40,400 nt of DNA from Cladosporium sp. IMV 00045 (Eukaryota; Ascomycota; Dothideomycetes; Cladosporiales; Cladosporiaceae), in NCBI GenBank assembly GCA_001931905.2, contig MSJI02000956.1, positions 1-40,400 on the forward strand, in the 5' to 3' direction. The position numbers and the translations under genes are program-made. A model generated the notes under the pieces. The model ran no database searches, had not been told where the DNA came from, and saw only the letters and a program-made list of their open reading frames with translations. Of the stretch, positions 1 to 10,011 are shown piece after piece (the first letter of the stretch is position 1; each line of letters starts with the position of its first letter).

Positions 1-197
1 GCGAACAACTTGGCCTGATCGTCGGAGGTGGGCGCCTGCAGGATCTCGAAACTCGATGTCCAGGCTTCGGAGGATTTCTGGAACTGCTCCAGGTAGGAAT
101 GCGCCTCTCCTTTCTGTGCGCGGTCCGCATTCGACTGCATCGTAGCGAGGGCGGAGAGGACGGGCGCGAAAGCGCCTTGGACGGCGGCCGTTGCCAT
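1..197 (-). CDS. MTR10: MTR10/transportin-SR-type importin-beta family karyopherin, N-terminal fragment
   Basis: Nuclear import receptor of the importin-beta superfamily; Mtr10/transportin-3 proteins carry mRNA-binding SR-type cargo into the nucleus. Only the first 65 codons are present and the gene runs off the left edge. The minus-strand ATG is at 197. The protein begins MATAAVQGAFAPVLSALATM and continues through QKGEAHSYLEQFQKSSEAW to QAKLFA. This is the first HEAT helix pair of the importin N-terminal domain as found at the very start of fungal Mtr10 proteins, and the FQKSSEAW stretch is characteristic. No intron is visible in the fragment. It is transcribed divergently from the MFS gene at 999. 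Recognition is from family memory; the rest of the protein lies outside the window. Confidence 0.82.
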   Translation of the reverse strand, partial: MATAAVQGAFAPVLSALATMQSNADRAQKGEAHSYLEQFQKSSEAWTSSFEILQAPTSDDQAKLF

Positions 198-998
198 GCT
201 GGGTGTCGTGAGTCTTGTGCAGGCGAGTCGGGGAGGATCAGGCTATCATGCGAGGGTTGTTGGCTTTCTCTGATGGCTGGTATGTATGTGAAGAAGGTGA
301 TTGAGGAGTTGGTGGGAGGGTGTATGTGTGTATGGGAGACTGGGATTGCCCGCAAACAATCAAAAAGTTGCCCCTCAGGTGACGCGCGAGTCGGCGGCGG
401 CGGCGGCGGAGTGTGTGGAGAGGAGTTGGTGAGTCGTCCGGCGGCCACAGCAACTTGGAAGCAACGCTTGGCACATCGCCTGCCGTTTGAAGGAGCGACA
501 GACATCCCGTCCTGACATCTCATCATACTCACATGTTCTAATGATGAGACATCTGATGAAGAGCTGACATTGATGTTCACACCGGTAGCTGGTATGATTG
601 ACAACTGCTCCCCTCTATCGAAATAACCCCAAAAATGACTATGGGCTTTCGCTACTGTATCGTTCCATTCCCGGAAGAGCCATATCCCCCATCGATCGCC
701 CGGACAATGATATCGTCTTCGCACTCCGAGGCCAAAATTTCATGTAATAATATGGCTGCCCGTGTGCTCAATATCACGCTTTTCCTGGAGGTTCTGTTTG
801 TTAATAAAATTGCGAACTCTATTTACCCGCCAAACCTATTCGCCGGCAAAAGGCGTAAGGCGTGAAGTACAAGCGGTGGGTACATCACTCCAATACCATT
901 TTCCTCACTTCAGATGCTGCATCTGACTGCATTCGGAAGTTCCTGTGCAACATCGAGTGGGAAAGTTAATCTCGGTTCGACTGCGATCATCTGACAAG
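198..998. other. Divergent intergenic region (MTR10 / MFS transporter)
   Basis: About 0.8 kb between two divergently transcribed genes, so it must hold both promoters. I see a short CGG microsatellite and ordinary mixed sequence. There is no convincing TATA box, RNA gene or further coding region. The open frames here are unsupported by any recognisable protein. Confidence 0.5.
392..409. repeat. (CGG)6 trinucleotide repeat
   Basis: Six perfect CGG units lie in the MTR10 upstream region, about 200 bp before its ATG, and could be length-polymorphic between strains. Confidence 0.85.
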
Positions 999-2822
999 AT
1001 GGCCACCACTACCATCACTCAAGCCTCTGAGGCCATAGAACTCGAATCTCCACGTCGTGCCGCATTGCAGCACTCACAGCCTGGATCTTCGGAAGCAGTA
1101 TACTCCCTGGGACCAACGCCCACTCGCCTCTCCATTGACAATCATGGTATCCTCGACGCCGACATACCTGCAAGTGAGGCGCACCAAAAGTCGAATCTGC
1201 AAACTTTCATCACCATCTTTACGCTCTCCTTCGTCAGCTTCCTCGGCAGCTTCTCATCTGGCGCGATCACTGTTGGTCTGCCCGACATTGCTCGAGATAT
1301 CTCTCTCGAGCGTTCCTTGTATCTCTGGCCCTCATCAGTATACGGCCTGACTTCCGGAGCGGCGCTCCTTATTGCAGGTTGCATTGCAGACATCGTTGGC
1401 GCGCGGCCCGTGGGCTTGTTAGGAATCTTCTTCTTGGGTGTCTTCTCTCTTGCATGTGGCTTTGCGGCCAGTGGAGAGCAGCTAGTAGCTTTCCGCGCGC
1501 TCCAGGGAATTGGTTTGGCGATGTTCCTCCCGGCATCTGTGGCCTTGGTTGCTGGCGCTGTGCCATCTGGAAGGCCGCGAAACTTTGGGTTTGCATGCCT
1601 AGGGTTCAGTCAACCTCTGGGATTTGCTGTTGGCCTTGTGGTGAGCGGTGTCATGGTCCAAAGAGCAGGATGGCGTTCTGCTTTCTACTTGACCGGCAGT
1701 GCGACACTACTCACCTCAGTAGCCGCTACTTGGGCTCTGCCGAAACTCAATCCTAGGGAGCAAAAGAGTGCCGTCTCACTCTGTAAAAAGATCTGCACTG
1801 ATATCGACTGGATTGGTGCCCTGGTCTCTTGTGGTGGTTTGGCCCTTTTGGCGTATACTCTTGCGTGCGTGCTCCCTGAAAGGACAATTGGTTGAAGGTC
1901 TACTAATGAACGCACAGGATCTTGAGCGCAGACCTGTCAAGCATCCGATCCACAACAACGCCTACCCTCCTCGCCGTCAGCGTCGTTCTTCTCATGGCAT
2001 TTCCAATTTGGATGAGCTATCGCCAGCGCACGAAGAAGCCCGCCCTTATCCCAAACAAGCTTTGGAAGAACGCAACATTCACAAGCACCTGCATTATGGT
2101 CGCCCTAGCGAACGGCGTGGCAAATGCAATCGAGCTGTTCTCAAGTCTTTAGTAAGGCAGATCCCAGAATGAAATCAAATCGCCTGCTAACCATCCTTCG
2201 CAGCTTCCAAGAGATTCAAAATGCCTCAACCATTGCAACCTCCCTTTACCTTCTTCCAAATCTTACCGTCGGTGTCATCATCGCTCTCCTCGTCGGGACG
2301 GCTGTCCATCGCGTACCTGCTCGCTGGCTTGTCTCCGGCTCGGCTATCATCTGCGCATGCTCGCCTTTGATCATGGCAGTGCTGGACCCGTCCTGGAATT
2401 ACTGGAAGCTTGCTTTCTGGGCGCAAATTACCGCGCCCTTCAGCGTGGATGTACTTTACACCGTCGGGCTCATCATCGTCAGCGATACCTTCCCCGAGGA
2501 CACGCAGGCGCTCGCAGGTGCGGTGTTCAGCACTGTCGGCCAAATTGGAACGAGTCTGGCTCTGGTAAGTGAGAATGGCTCAAGGCCAGCAGTGTTCGAT
2601 ACTGATATTTTGCAGGGATCATGCCAGGTCGTTGCTCTTGGAGTGCAAGGTCGTGAGCAGGGTGGAGGTCATGGATCTCCTTCGGGAGATCAAGACACCG
2701 CGTCTTTACTGAGAGGGTACCGCGCCAGCTTTTGGACAATGTTTGCATACATGGTAACTTGCGTCTTTGTGGCTGTCATTGGGCTTCGGAAGGTTGGCAA
2801 GGTTGGTCTCAAGAGAGACTGA
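999..2822 (+). CDS. MFS transporter, DHA2 (14-TM) drug/aminotriazole-resistance type
   Basis: Predicted plasma-membrane proton-coupled efflux transporter of the major facilitator superfamily. Four exons are inferred: 999-1864, 1918-2151, 2204-2564 and 2616-2822, giving 555 aa. The introns start GTGCGT, GTAAGG and GTAAGT, end in AG, and carry branch sites CTAATG (about 1902) and CTAAC (about 2186); joining them keeps one frame. ATG 999 is chosen because it has a good context (CAAGATGG) and starts MATTTITQ. A hydrophilic head of about 65 residues is followed by alternating membrane segments. The loop GCIADIVGARP matches MFS motif A, and FRALQGIGLAMFLPA is the usual helix-4 signature. The late helices (LYLLPNLTVGVI, SVDVLYTVGLII) suit the 14-TM DHA2 group. 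The substrate cannot be read from sequence. It lies upstream of the SLC6 gene on the same strand but is separated from it by 2.4 kb, so co-transcription is not implied. Confidence 0.82.
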
Positions 2823-5272
2823 GCGTTGCAGGCCCGGTATCATGTCGAAGCCAGTGACTTTGGTCTTGCTTGGCTGTCTTGGTTGAACTATTGGCGAATC
2901 TTCTCAGATTCGGTGCCATATGCCGGTCAGAGAGCCTCGCTGCTAATGACAGAATGGCGTAGCTAACATCAGCCGTTCAGCAATGATACGTCTCTGTTGC
3001 AAAATCCCCCCATCTCGGGTTGGTAGGCAATAAGCAATCAGTACCACAGCAACTGCATCAATAGTATTGCCGCTGGTGCATATTTTGCAAGTTGCATCAA
3101 GTCACAGTCAAGACTGATTTCTCGCGAACGCTGTCACATTCTCAGACGGACAGTGTTCACTACAACGGGTTCGAACAACCTGGCTCTTCCTGTGTCTATA
3201 ATTACCGCGTGCAGAGGTTTTATACTAGTACTAGTGGCCGTGGGCTGCACGGCGTGTAGTGATCGCGCTCTCCCGTCAGCACAACATTGGAATTCTCACT
3301 TATTTCGAAATCTGGCTTTAAGTCTACCGATATTATATCATGAAGACCCAGCACGCCGTTGAAAGAGTTCAGCTCAAGTCAAGAAGTGAAACGACGAAGC
3401 CAATGCCCGCCCGCCGTGATCTTCAAAGCCCCGTGCTCGTGCATTTGAGAAGAGTCCACCTGGAGCACGACCCAAGTGCCTACGCAGACAGGACATCCAG
3501 ACATCCAATTCCTCCGAAGCGCACCACATTGCGCGTCTTGAGGATTGTCCATGTCCCTTCCCCTACGGCCGCCAAAGGATCTCTTCTGGGGGCACGCCGC
3601 GGACCTGCTCGAGGGATTACCCAGCGCTTCTCCGCCCCTTTCTTCCCTTCACCTTATCTCTTGCTGGTCCGATCGCAGGTTTAGGGACTGCGTTGCCTAA
3701 AGAGTCTCTCTTTTCCGCTCTACTTCTTCCACCCGAGGCGCAACATGCGATTCGTGGAAGGGCACCAATTCCACAGGGTGAGATACCCAGGCCGCGTCCC
3801 GGTATCGTAGGGTCCAAGTTTCAGGTAGGTGGCATCATGCGAGAACTTGGATGTTCCAATAATGCCTCAGGGTAAAGGCATGGCCATGTTGATGGTCATC
3901 TTTTATGGTCGTTCACTGCTGTCTGGCCTTGCTGCTGGTCAGGCATTGTTCGGCACCGGCTAACAGCTTCTCATTCCGCTCAAGTACGCCATTCCAGAGA
4001 TTTCGCAGCGTTCGAATAGCTCTTTCGTGCTCCGGTCCAATATTATCGAACATGTAGAGCGGTTAATGCCCATGCCAAGTGAAGAGTGATGTTGCGCGAG
4101 GGACTTTACGGGCGTCACACTTGCCGAGGGCACCGTGCCCTGCCGGTCTCGCCGGCTTCCCTTCGCCACTGTCATTGGCCAGCACCGAGTTTGATAGGCC
4201 AGGCCGTGTATTGGTACGTGTCTTCAACATCCATCGCCTGGGAGTCCTGCACAGCTGTTTCGAAAAGCAATCACGATATTGTTTCCCTCACTTGGGCAAT
4301 CCATCCTTCAGTTTTCCTTATCAGACGAATGCGTGTCGACACAGGCTCGACAGGCTCGACAGGCTCTTGAGATGCTCCCGTGCCGAGATCTTCGAGGCGT
4401 AAATCACCAACCGCCATAGGGCTACAGGCTGGCAACTTCGGCATGTAGCTTGGCTGACAAGACTTCCACCATTCTCCACCTACGTCGAGGCACAGGTTTA
4501 GTGGCTTGGTATATCAATTTCGACAGATCCATAGGCTTGGTCGCCAGAACCTGCGCTTGGGGTGACTGCAGAACATTCTGGAGTCACAAGACACAACAGC
4601 ATGAGGCTAATCATTGTCCAGTCTTGAAACAACGGCTGGCAGGCGAGCCAATGTGGAGAGGGCGCCACATGGATTTTAGACAACAAACGACTGTTTGTGC
4701 CCTCACTCCATCTCCATGGGCAGACCCTTAGAAAAACTGGCTGAGAGAGAGATCAAGCCCAGCCTTCTGCCGACGTTAGGATCCACCTCCGCACGAGGCT
4801 GTGTAGATCCAAGAAACAGCCTTCAGCCTCGTTTTTCTGCCACTGCAAACCTTCCTCGATGTTTAGTTGGTAGGGCTGAGCACTTTTACAACATCATTCA
4901 TTCTGTTCTATGAAGTCGACATGCCACGCCGATATGGGGCAGCTCAAGTGAGCGAGACTCATGTGTCCAATTCTCCTGGAGCAGAGTGAATTCCAGAAAT
5001 GAACGCTAAGTGATCCGTGGTCACCAAGTCTGGGCTACCAAGACCCAAGACAATTGCATGTGGACCTTCTTCGTCAGATCTGGGCTAGATTACTCGGAAC
5101 GATGTCCCACTCGTCACATGGAGCGATCCTTCATCGAGATGATCCCTCAGCACTTCTGTTCTTCAGCCCCTAGCTTTCTGCTCTGACCAGATTTTGTTTT
5201 CTCTTACCTTATCCCCCAGCGCATTGCGTTGACTTCCCGAACACACACTACCTCCCGGCATCCATCGCCAAC
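2823..5272. other. Long intergenic region, no gene recognised
   Basis: This 2.45-kb stretch has normal CpA/TpG content, so it is not RIP-altered. Several short frames exist (for example 3340-3684 plus and 4079-4402 plus), but none reads as a known family or shows gene-like introns. The last 250 bp should hold the SLC6 promoter. A small tandem repeat lies at 4341. I see no tRNA, LTR or transposon end. Confidence 0.5.
4341..4367. repeat. Three 9-bp tandem units (ACAGGCTCG)
   Basis: Two exact copies and a third with one terminal change (ACAGGCTCT). It is probably a small slippage product with no evident function. Confidence 0.8.
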
Positions 5273-7394
5273 ATGGACTTTCTCAAAAAGGTGGGCAACA
5301 AGATCGCACCACCACCTGCGAAGTCAGCCGATGGTCGCGATCAATGGCCGTCGCGTACTGCCTTCATCTTGGCCTCTCTCAGCGGTGTCATCGGCATGGG
5401 CAACTTTCTGCGATACCCTTCAACAGTATTCAACAATCATGGACTGCAATGGTTCATCCCCTATCTTCTGGCACTCTGTTTGTTGGCTGTGCCAGCTATG
5501 GCTCTTGAACTGGCTGCTGGCAACGCCTACCGTGGAGGAACCGTGACGGCTTTCAACAAAATCAGTCGGCGGATGAGAGGTACTGGATTCGCCCTGAACT
5601 ACGTTGGTCTGGTCGTCAGTATCTACTTCATCCCAATCATCGCCTGGGGAATGGTCTTTTTCCAGAAATCATTCGTCAGCCCGCTTCCCTGGTCAAGCGA
5701 TGCTGATGGCCAATGGGCCGGTGATGTACCCAACTACTTCATGTACGAAGTCGTCAACGCGGTGGACCGCGACGAATCTGGAAGCTGGGTCGATTATCCT
5801 GGAACTGCTTTTGATGGCCGCCTTGTTGGCTGGAACGCACTGCTGTTCTTCTTTGTCTGGCTCTGCATGTTCAAGGGTACGGGCTGGACTGGCCGCATTG
5901 TATACTTCACCATGGGGATGCCTCTCGTCGTCATGGTCATCTTGATCGGACGTGGAGCATCGCTGCCGAATGCCGGCCGTGGTATCAAGATGTACTTCGC
6001 CACTTGGAGAAGTGAGACTCTCTCAGCAACCAAAATCTGGCAGGACGCTGTTGGTCAGGTATTCTACTCCACAGGTGTTGGTTTCGGTTTCTACACCGCA
6101 TACGCTTCTTATAACAACCAGCATGCGAATGCCCCTCAAGATGCTGTCCTGCTTTGCTTCACCAACGCCTTCCTTGAAGCGGCTCTTGCGTTTGCTGCTT
6201 TCGGCATCGTAGGCTTCATGGACTTGCGACCAGACCCAGAGAACCCCATGGGAAGTTATGGCTTGGGGTTCATGACTTACCCTGAAGCATTTGCTCAAAT
6301 GCCAGGCTCCAACTTCTGGTCTGCTCTTTTCTTCCTGACGTTGGCTGTCGTTGGTGTCAGTTCCACTTTCGTCATGCTCGATGCCGTCGTCACTCTGATC
6401 ATGGACTCTGCCATCTCTAGGTGCAGGCGTTGGTCACGTGCCTGGATTTGCACTATTTTGGTCACCGTCTGCTTTCTGTTGTCTCTGCCGAACTGCACCC
6501 GTTTCGGCTACTTCTACCTGGAAGGTATCGACCAGTGGATCAACAACGTCGGGCTTGTGTTCGTCGTCTGGGCCGAGTGCGTGAGCGCTACTACCATCTA
6601 TCGTTTTGAGGACGTCATCAGCCAAGTTGGCCTACCTTCTTTTGCTATCTACAACTCTTCCTTCTTCGGAGCTCAACTCCTCAGCTTGATTATCGGTCAC
6701 ACTGTCAGCATCCCTGCTGGTGCTGGAGTTGGCTTCGGCATCTTCATCGTCGGGTCGGTCGTTGCAGTATTGATGGCTGAAAACCCCGATGTGACACCCA
6801 CTGTTCGTGTGTTCAACAAGGCCGCGCTTCTCGCGAAGATCTACTACCTTGCATTCTATTCCGTGAGTTCTGGTAGTGAGAACCATGATCGTGTGTGTAA
6901 TGCTGACATCCAGACAGGGCAACCAACTCCGACACGATCTCAACTCCATTATCGGGGGTCCCGGCAACTGGTCACTGCCAGCCGTCTGGGCGCCGCTCCT
7001 GCGCTACTTTTCTGGCCCGGTCCTATCCATCATCCTCAGCATGGCGTACCCTACCTTTGAAGGTCTGATGAATGATCCCTTTCACGTCATGGGCTTCATT
7101 ATCGGACACTTCCTACTCCTCTGGTGTGTTGTTGGATTCGTGATGCCCCGTTGGCTCGACATCTTTATTCTCGAAGAGCGCCGTGACGACTGGAAGCAAT
7201 TAACAGCGCCTTGTGTACTGCGTGATACCAATGAGGCTGAAGTAGCAGACAGCATGGAGTCTGCTTCCCAGTCCGATTCTACACCAGAGAAAGAGAAGAA
7301 GGGCGCTTCATCACCTCAAGAAATCCAAAGCGACGACCAGGACCTGGACACTCTCCAACGCGACGCTCTGTTCCCTTCAGCCCCTCCGCGCTAA
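5273..7394 (+). CDS. Sodium:neurotransmitter symporter family (SLC6/SNF) transporter
   Basis: Predicted Na+-coupled transporter with the LeuT fold, probably importing amino acids or related small amines at the plasma membrane. Two exons are inferred, 5273-6862 and 6918-7394, giving 688 aa. The 55-nt intron starts GTGAGT, has a CTGAC branch at about 6903 and ends ACAG; that acceptor restores frame, whereas the CAG four bases earlier does not. The first helix contains GVIGMGNFLRYP (about residues 38-49), the hallmark unwound TM1 motif of the family. Asn44 corresponds to a sodium-site residue in LeuT. YSTGVGFGFYTAYASYNN (about 263-280) fits the TM6 substrate region. About 12 membrane segments are followed by an acidic, Ser/Glu-rich cytosolic tail (from about 610). 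ATG 5273 has good context and lies just before the conserved region. The substrate is unknown; fungal SLC6 proteins are scarce and poorly characterised. Confidence 0.88.
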
Positions 7395-8477
7395 TCACTC
7401 ATTGCCTCTCCATTGCGGCACTTCTCGGACAGCTCACGGCTTTGGACTTCAGGACTTCTTCCCTTGCGACGTTCCGACCGCGACACCCTTGAGCTACCCC
7501 ATGGCTCACTGTCTACCCTCCCTCGCAACTTGCCCGCAGCAGCAGCCCTTATTTATGGTCACTTCCAATGCGACATGCCCATGCAACTGCCCCTACTGAT
7601 TGCTGATCCCAAAGCGACATGTTTGGCGAAGAAGCTGGACTAAATGGCCGGAGCGAGGTGTTTGACGTCTTGAGTGTTCCATAACTTACTGTACGATCAA
7701 GGATTGCATGATGCTCGAACCTACGTTCCCAATTTCCTTGTCCCTGGCGCATATCTGAAGGGTCGATGATCTCTTGCACTCTGATGCGATCTTTTCCCCC
7801 ATCCATCGTGTTGAGCTCTTGTCAAGACCGGATCCAAGTCCCTCACGCAAGCCCGTCTTGCCACGCGGTCGGCGGGTGCGAAGAATCACAAAACCGTCGA
7901 TCACAATTCATTGGGAACAGTTACCCTCGGACACATCAAGGCTAAAATGATGGGCGAAAAGCTAGGTTATGGGAGATCTACTGCGCAGGACCTGATCTCC
8001 CAACATCTTCCTAGATGAGTGAGTCTATAACTCCACGCTGACAATTTGACTGCCGACATTCGATCCGGTCTACGAACATCTCGTCATCACCGAACAAGCT
8101 CACGACATCCACATGAGTACATAAACCCAAGGAAATCTTTGAACAGTGTTCACGGGTCGCAAAGCAAGACCCAATCCTTGGAAATACCGTGTCAGGATAA
8201 GGACCGGCGAATTTGGAAGAGAATACGTCTACCAAGCTCGGTGGGCCGTACGATGCCTGCCATTCCTGGGACAGGCTGCCAATGCGCGCTTCGTTCCATG
8301 TATGAGAAAGCTTTGGTTTCAAAGAGTACCGCAGCTTGTTCTCGAGCGCGGTTGGGAATCAAGCCCGGGAACGGTCTCATTCAGTATCCTTCGCTGTGAT
8401 TCTGAGAATGTTATGCTCATACTTTTCTTCTAGGTAACATTGCTAACACTCATGGCCATCCATCCTAACTCATCGTA
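7395..8477. other. Convergent intergenic region
   Basis: About 1.1 kb between the convergent SLC6 gene and the SDR gene. It should contain both 3' untranslated ends. Overlapping frames at 8046-8433 were read and show no recognised domain, so I do not call a gene there. Confidence 0.45.
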
Positions 8478-9367
8478 TCATGGCATAATCAGACCGCCTC
8501 CGTTGGAGCTGATCAGACTGCCTGTGACGTTGGCGTCTCGCATACAGTAAAGATACGCCTCCGCCACGTCCTCCGGCTGCCCGATCACGCCTGTTGCCAT
8601 CTTGGCTTCATAGATGCTCGTCATCCTCTGCCTTTCTTCGGCCGGCAGATCAAGCCACAAGTCCGTCGACACAGCACCAGGACTAACGACGTTGACTCGT
8701 AGCGGCCTCAGGTCCAGGGCGAGCTGCCTGCCAAGACCGTGCAAACCGGACGCATAGCCGCCAACGAGAGTCCAATCTTGCAGCGGCTTCTCCGAGACCG
8801 ACCCCGAGGTGAATGTAAAGCTGCTGTTAGGCCCGGGGCGGATGTGTGTCGAAGTGAGCAGTTTTGCCAGAAGCAAGGGCGCGCAATATCGGACCACGCT
8901 AGCTCTGTGAATTGAGGCGATGTCTATATCAGCCAGCTTGGTGGTGATGATCGGGTCACCAGCGGTGTAGACAATGTGGTCGAGAGGCGAGCTCCCATCA
9001 GAGCTGGCATAGTTGAGCAATTCGATGAGACTGGATTCCAGGTTCGCCTCGTCGGCCAAGTTACATGCGAGACCGCTAACGCGAGCTTTCGCCGAAGGGT
9101 AGGAGCTCTGCAGCTTCAAGACGGCTTTGGAGACTCGACCCGGGTTGGACGAAGAGATGATCACGAACGCTCCACCCTCGAGACAGGCTTCTGCCACGCA
9201 ATATCCGATGCCTAGATGGGAGACATGAATCAGAATCAGAATCAGATCTAGCGGTGAAGGGAAACCCCTGTTGTTGGAGGAATCTGGAGTGTTCTCGTAC
9301 CCGACGAGCCACCGACGAGCAGGACCTTTCTGCCTTGCAGTTTGTTGTATTTTACCTGATCGGCCAT
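8478..9367 (-). CDS. Short-chain dehydrogenase/reductase with altered YxxxK motif
   Basis: Rossmann-fold SDR of 266 aa, presumably NAD(P)-dependent. The two exons run on the minus strand, 9367-9301 then 9211-8478. The 89-nt intron (GTACGA to CTAG) interrupts the cofactor motif, and splicing rebuilds VGGSSGIGYCVAEACLEGG (about residues 18-36), the classical glycine-rich loop. Other landmarks are VYTAG (about 104-108, the NNAG equivalent), FTSGSVSE (about 156-163, with the catalytic-type Ser), and LRVNVVSPGAVSTDLW (about 193-208). At the active site the sequence is Y175-A-S-G-L179: the Tyr is present but the usual Lys four residues later is Leu. A number of fungal SDRs of this subgroup look similar, so it may still be an enzyme, but the standard proton-relay Lys is missing. 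The gene is divergent from the CocE-type hydrolase and may share its promoter. The intron carries three GATTCT units. Confidence 0.8.
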
Positions 9368-10011
9368 CTTAGGCGAAGCGACGTTGTTGCAAGGATGTGA
9401 GAAGTGGCTGAAGAATGGATTGTTAACGAGGAAGGCATCCGACTTCCAAACATCTTTTGTAGTTTGGCCTCGCGCTTCGGGCTTCGGCGTGGGCTGGGAA
9501 TCATGAGGCGCGAAGGGAGAGATGACAAAGGGATAACGCAACAGAAGTTGAAACCCTACCCATCTTTTCGTCGTAGTGCTGCCAGTACGATAGCCGAGCA
9601 ATATTTGGTCGGACCATTTGCGAATGGAAAACAAGTACGTACATAACTGGTGGCTTGACCCAAGCGCGGTTAGCAGCATGTTTCTCGGACTTAAAAGCAC
9701 TCGGCCGCCGCGACTTGTAAACCACCAGGAAAAAGTCGACGCGCGACATTACCTAGGCATTTGTTACCTCCGTGATTTTTTCATTGCCCTAATAAATAGT
9801 ACATGTAACTCGGAATCCGCTCGGCGGGGTAGGGAACTTCGACCAAGACCCTGCCATTGATCTCTACTACAGCATCATCTCGGACGCTTTGGAAGGCCGA
9901 AGCGCGAGTTTAAATTGCATCATCCTCTGTTGCTAGCTTGCAGAACTTTTGTCTATTGCTTTGCTGAAACACATATATTGACCGTAAGTCCGTTGACTCC
10001 ATTTCCTCAGA
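9368..10011. other. Divergent promoter region (SDR / CocE-like hydrolase)
   Basis: About 640 bp between two divergent genes, so it probably holds both promoters. An intron-like GTAAGT...TTGAC...CAG string at 9984-10010 is only 27 nt long, too short to be a normal intron. No RNA gene was seen. Confidence 0.45.

Noticed and set aside
99..515. Plus-strand frame of 138 codons
   Set aside because: Antisense to the recognised MTR10 N-terminus and across its promoter; low-complexity Gly/Cys-rich translation.
3165..3182. T-loop-like GGGTTCGAACAACC
   Set aside because: The stem would be incomplete and no D-arm or acceptor stem lies upstream.
4341..4367. Short direct repeats as a CRISPR-like array
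   Set aside because: Only three 9-bp units, adjacent and without spacers, in a eukaryotic genome.
8046..8433. Possible small gene in two overlapping plus-strand frames
   Set aside because: No recognised domain, no consistent splice structure, and it lies in the 3' region between convergent genes.
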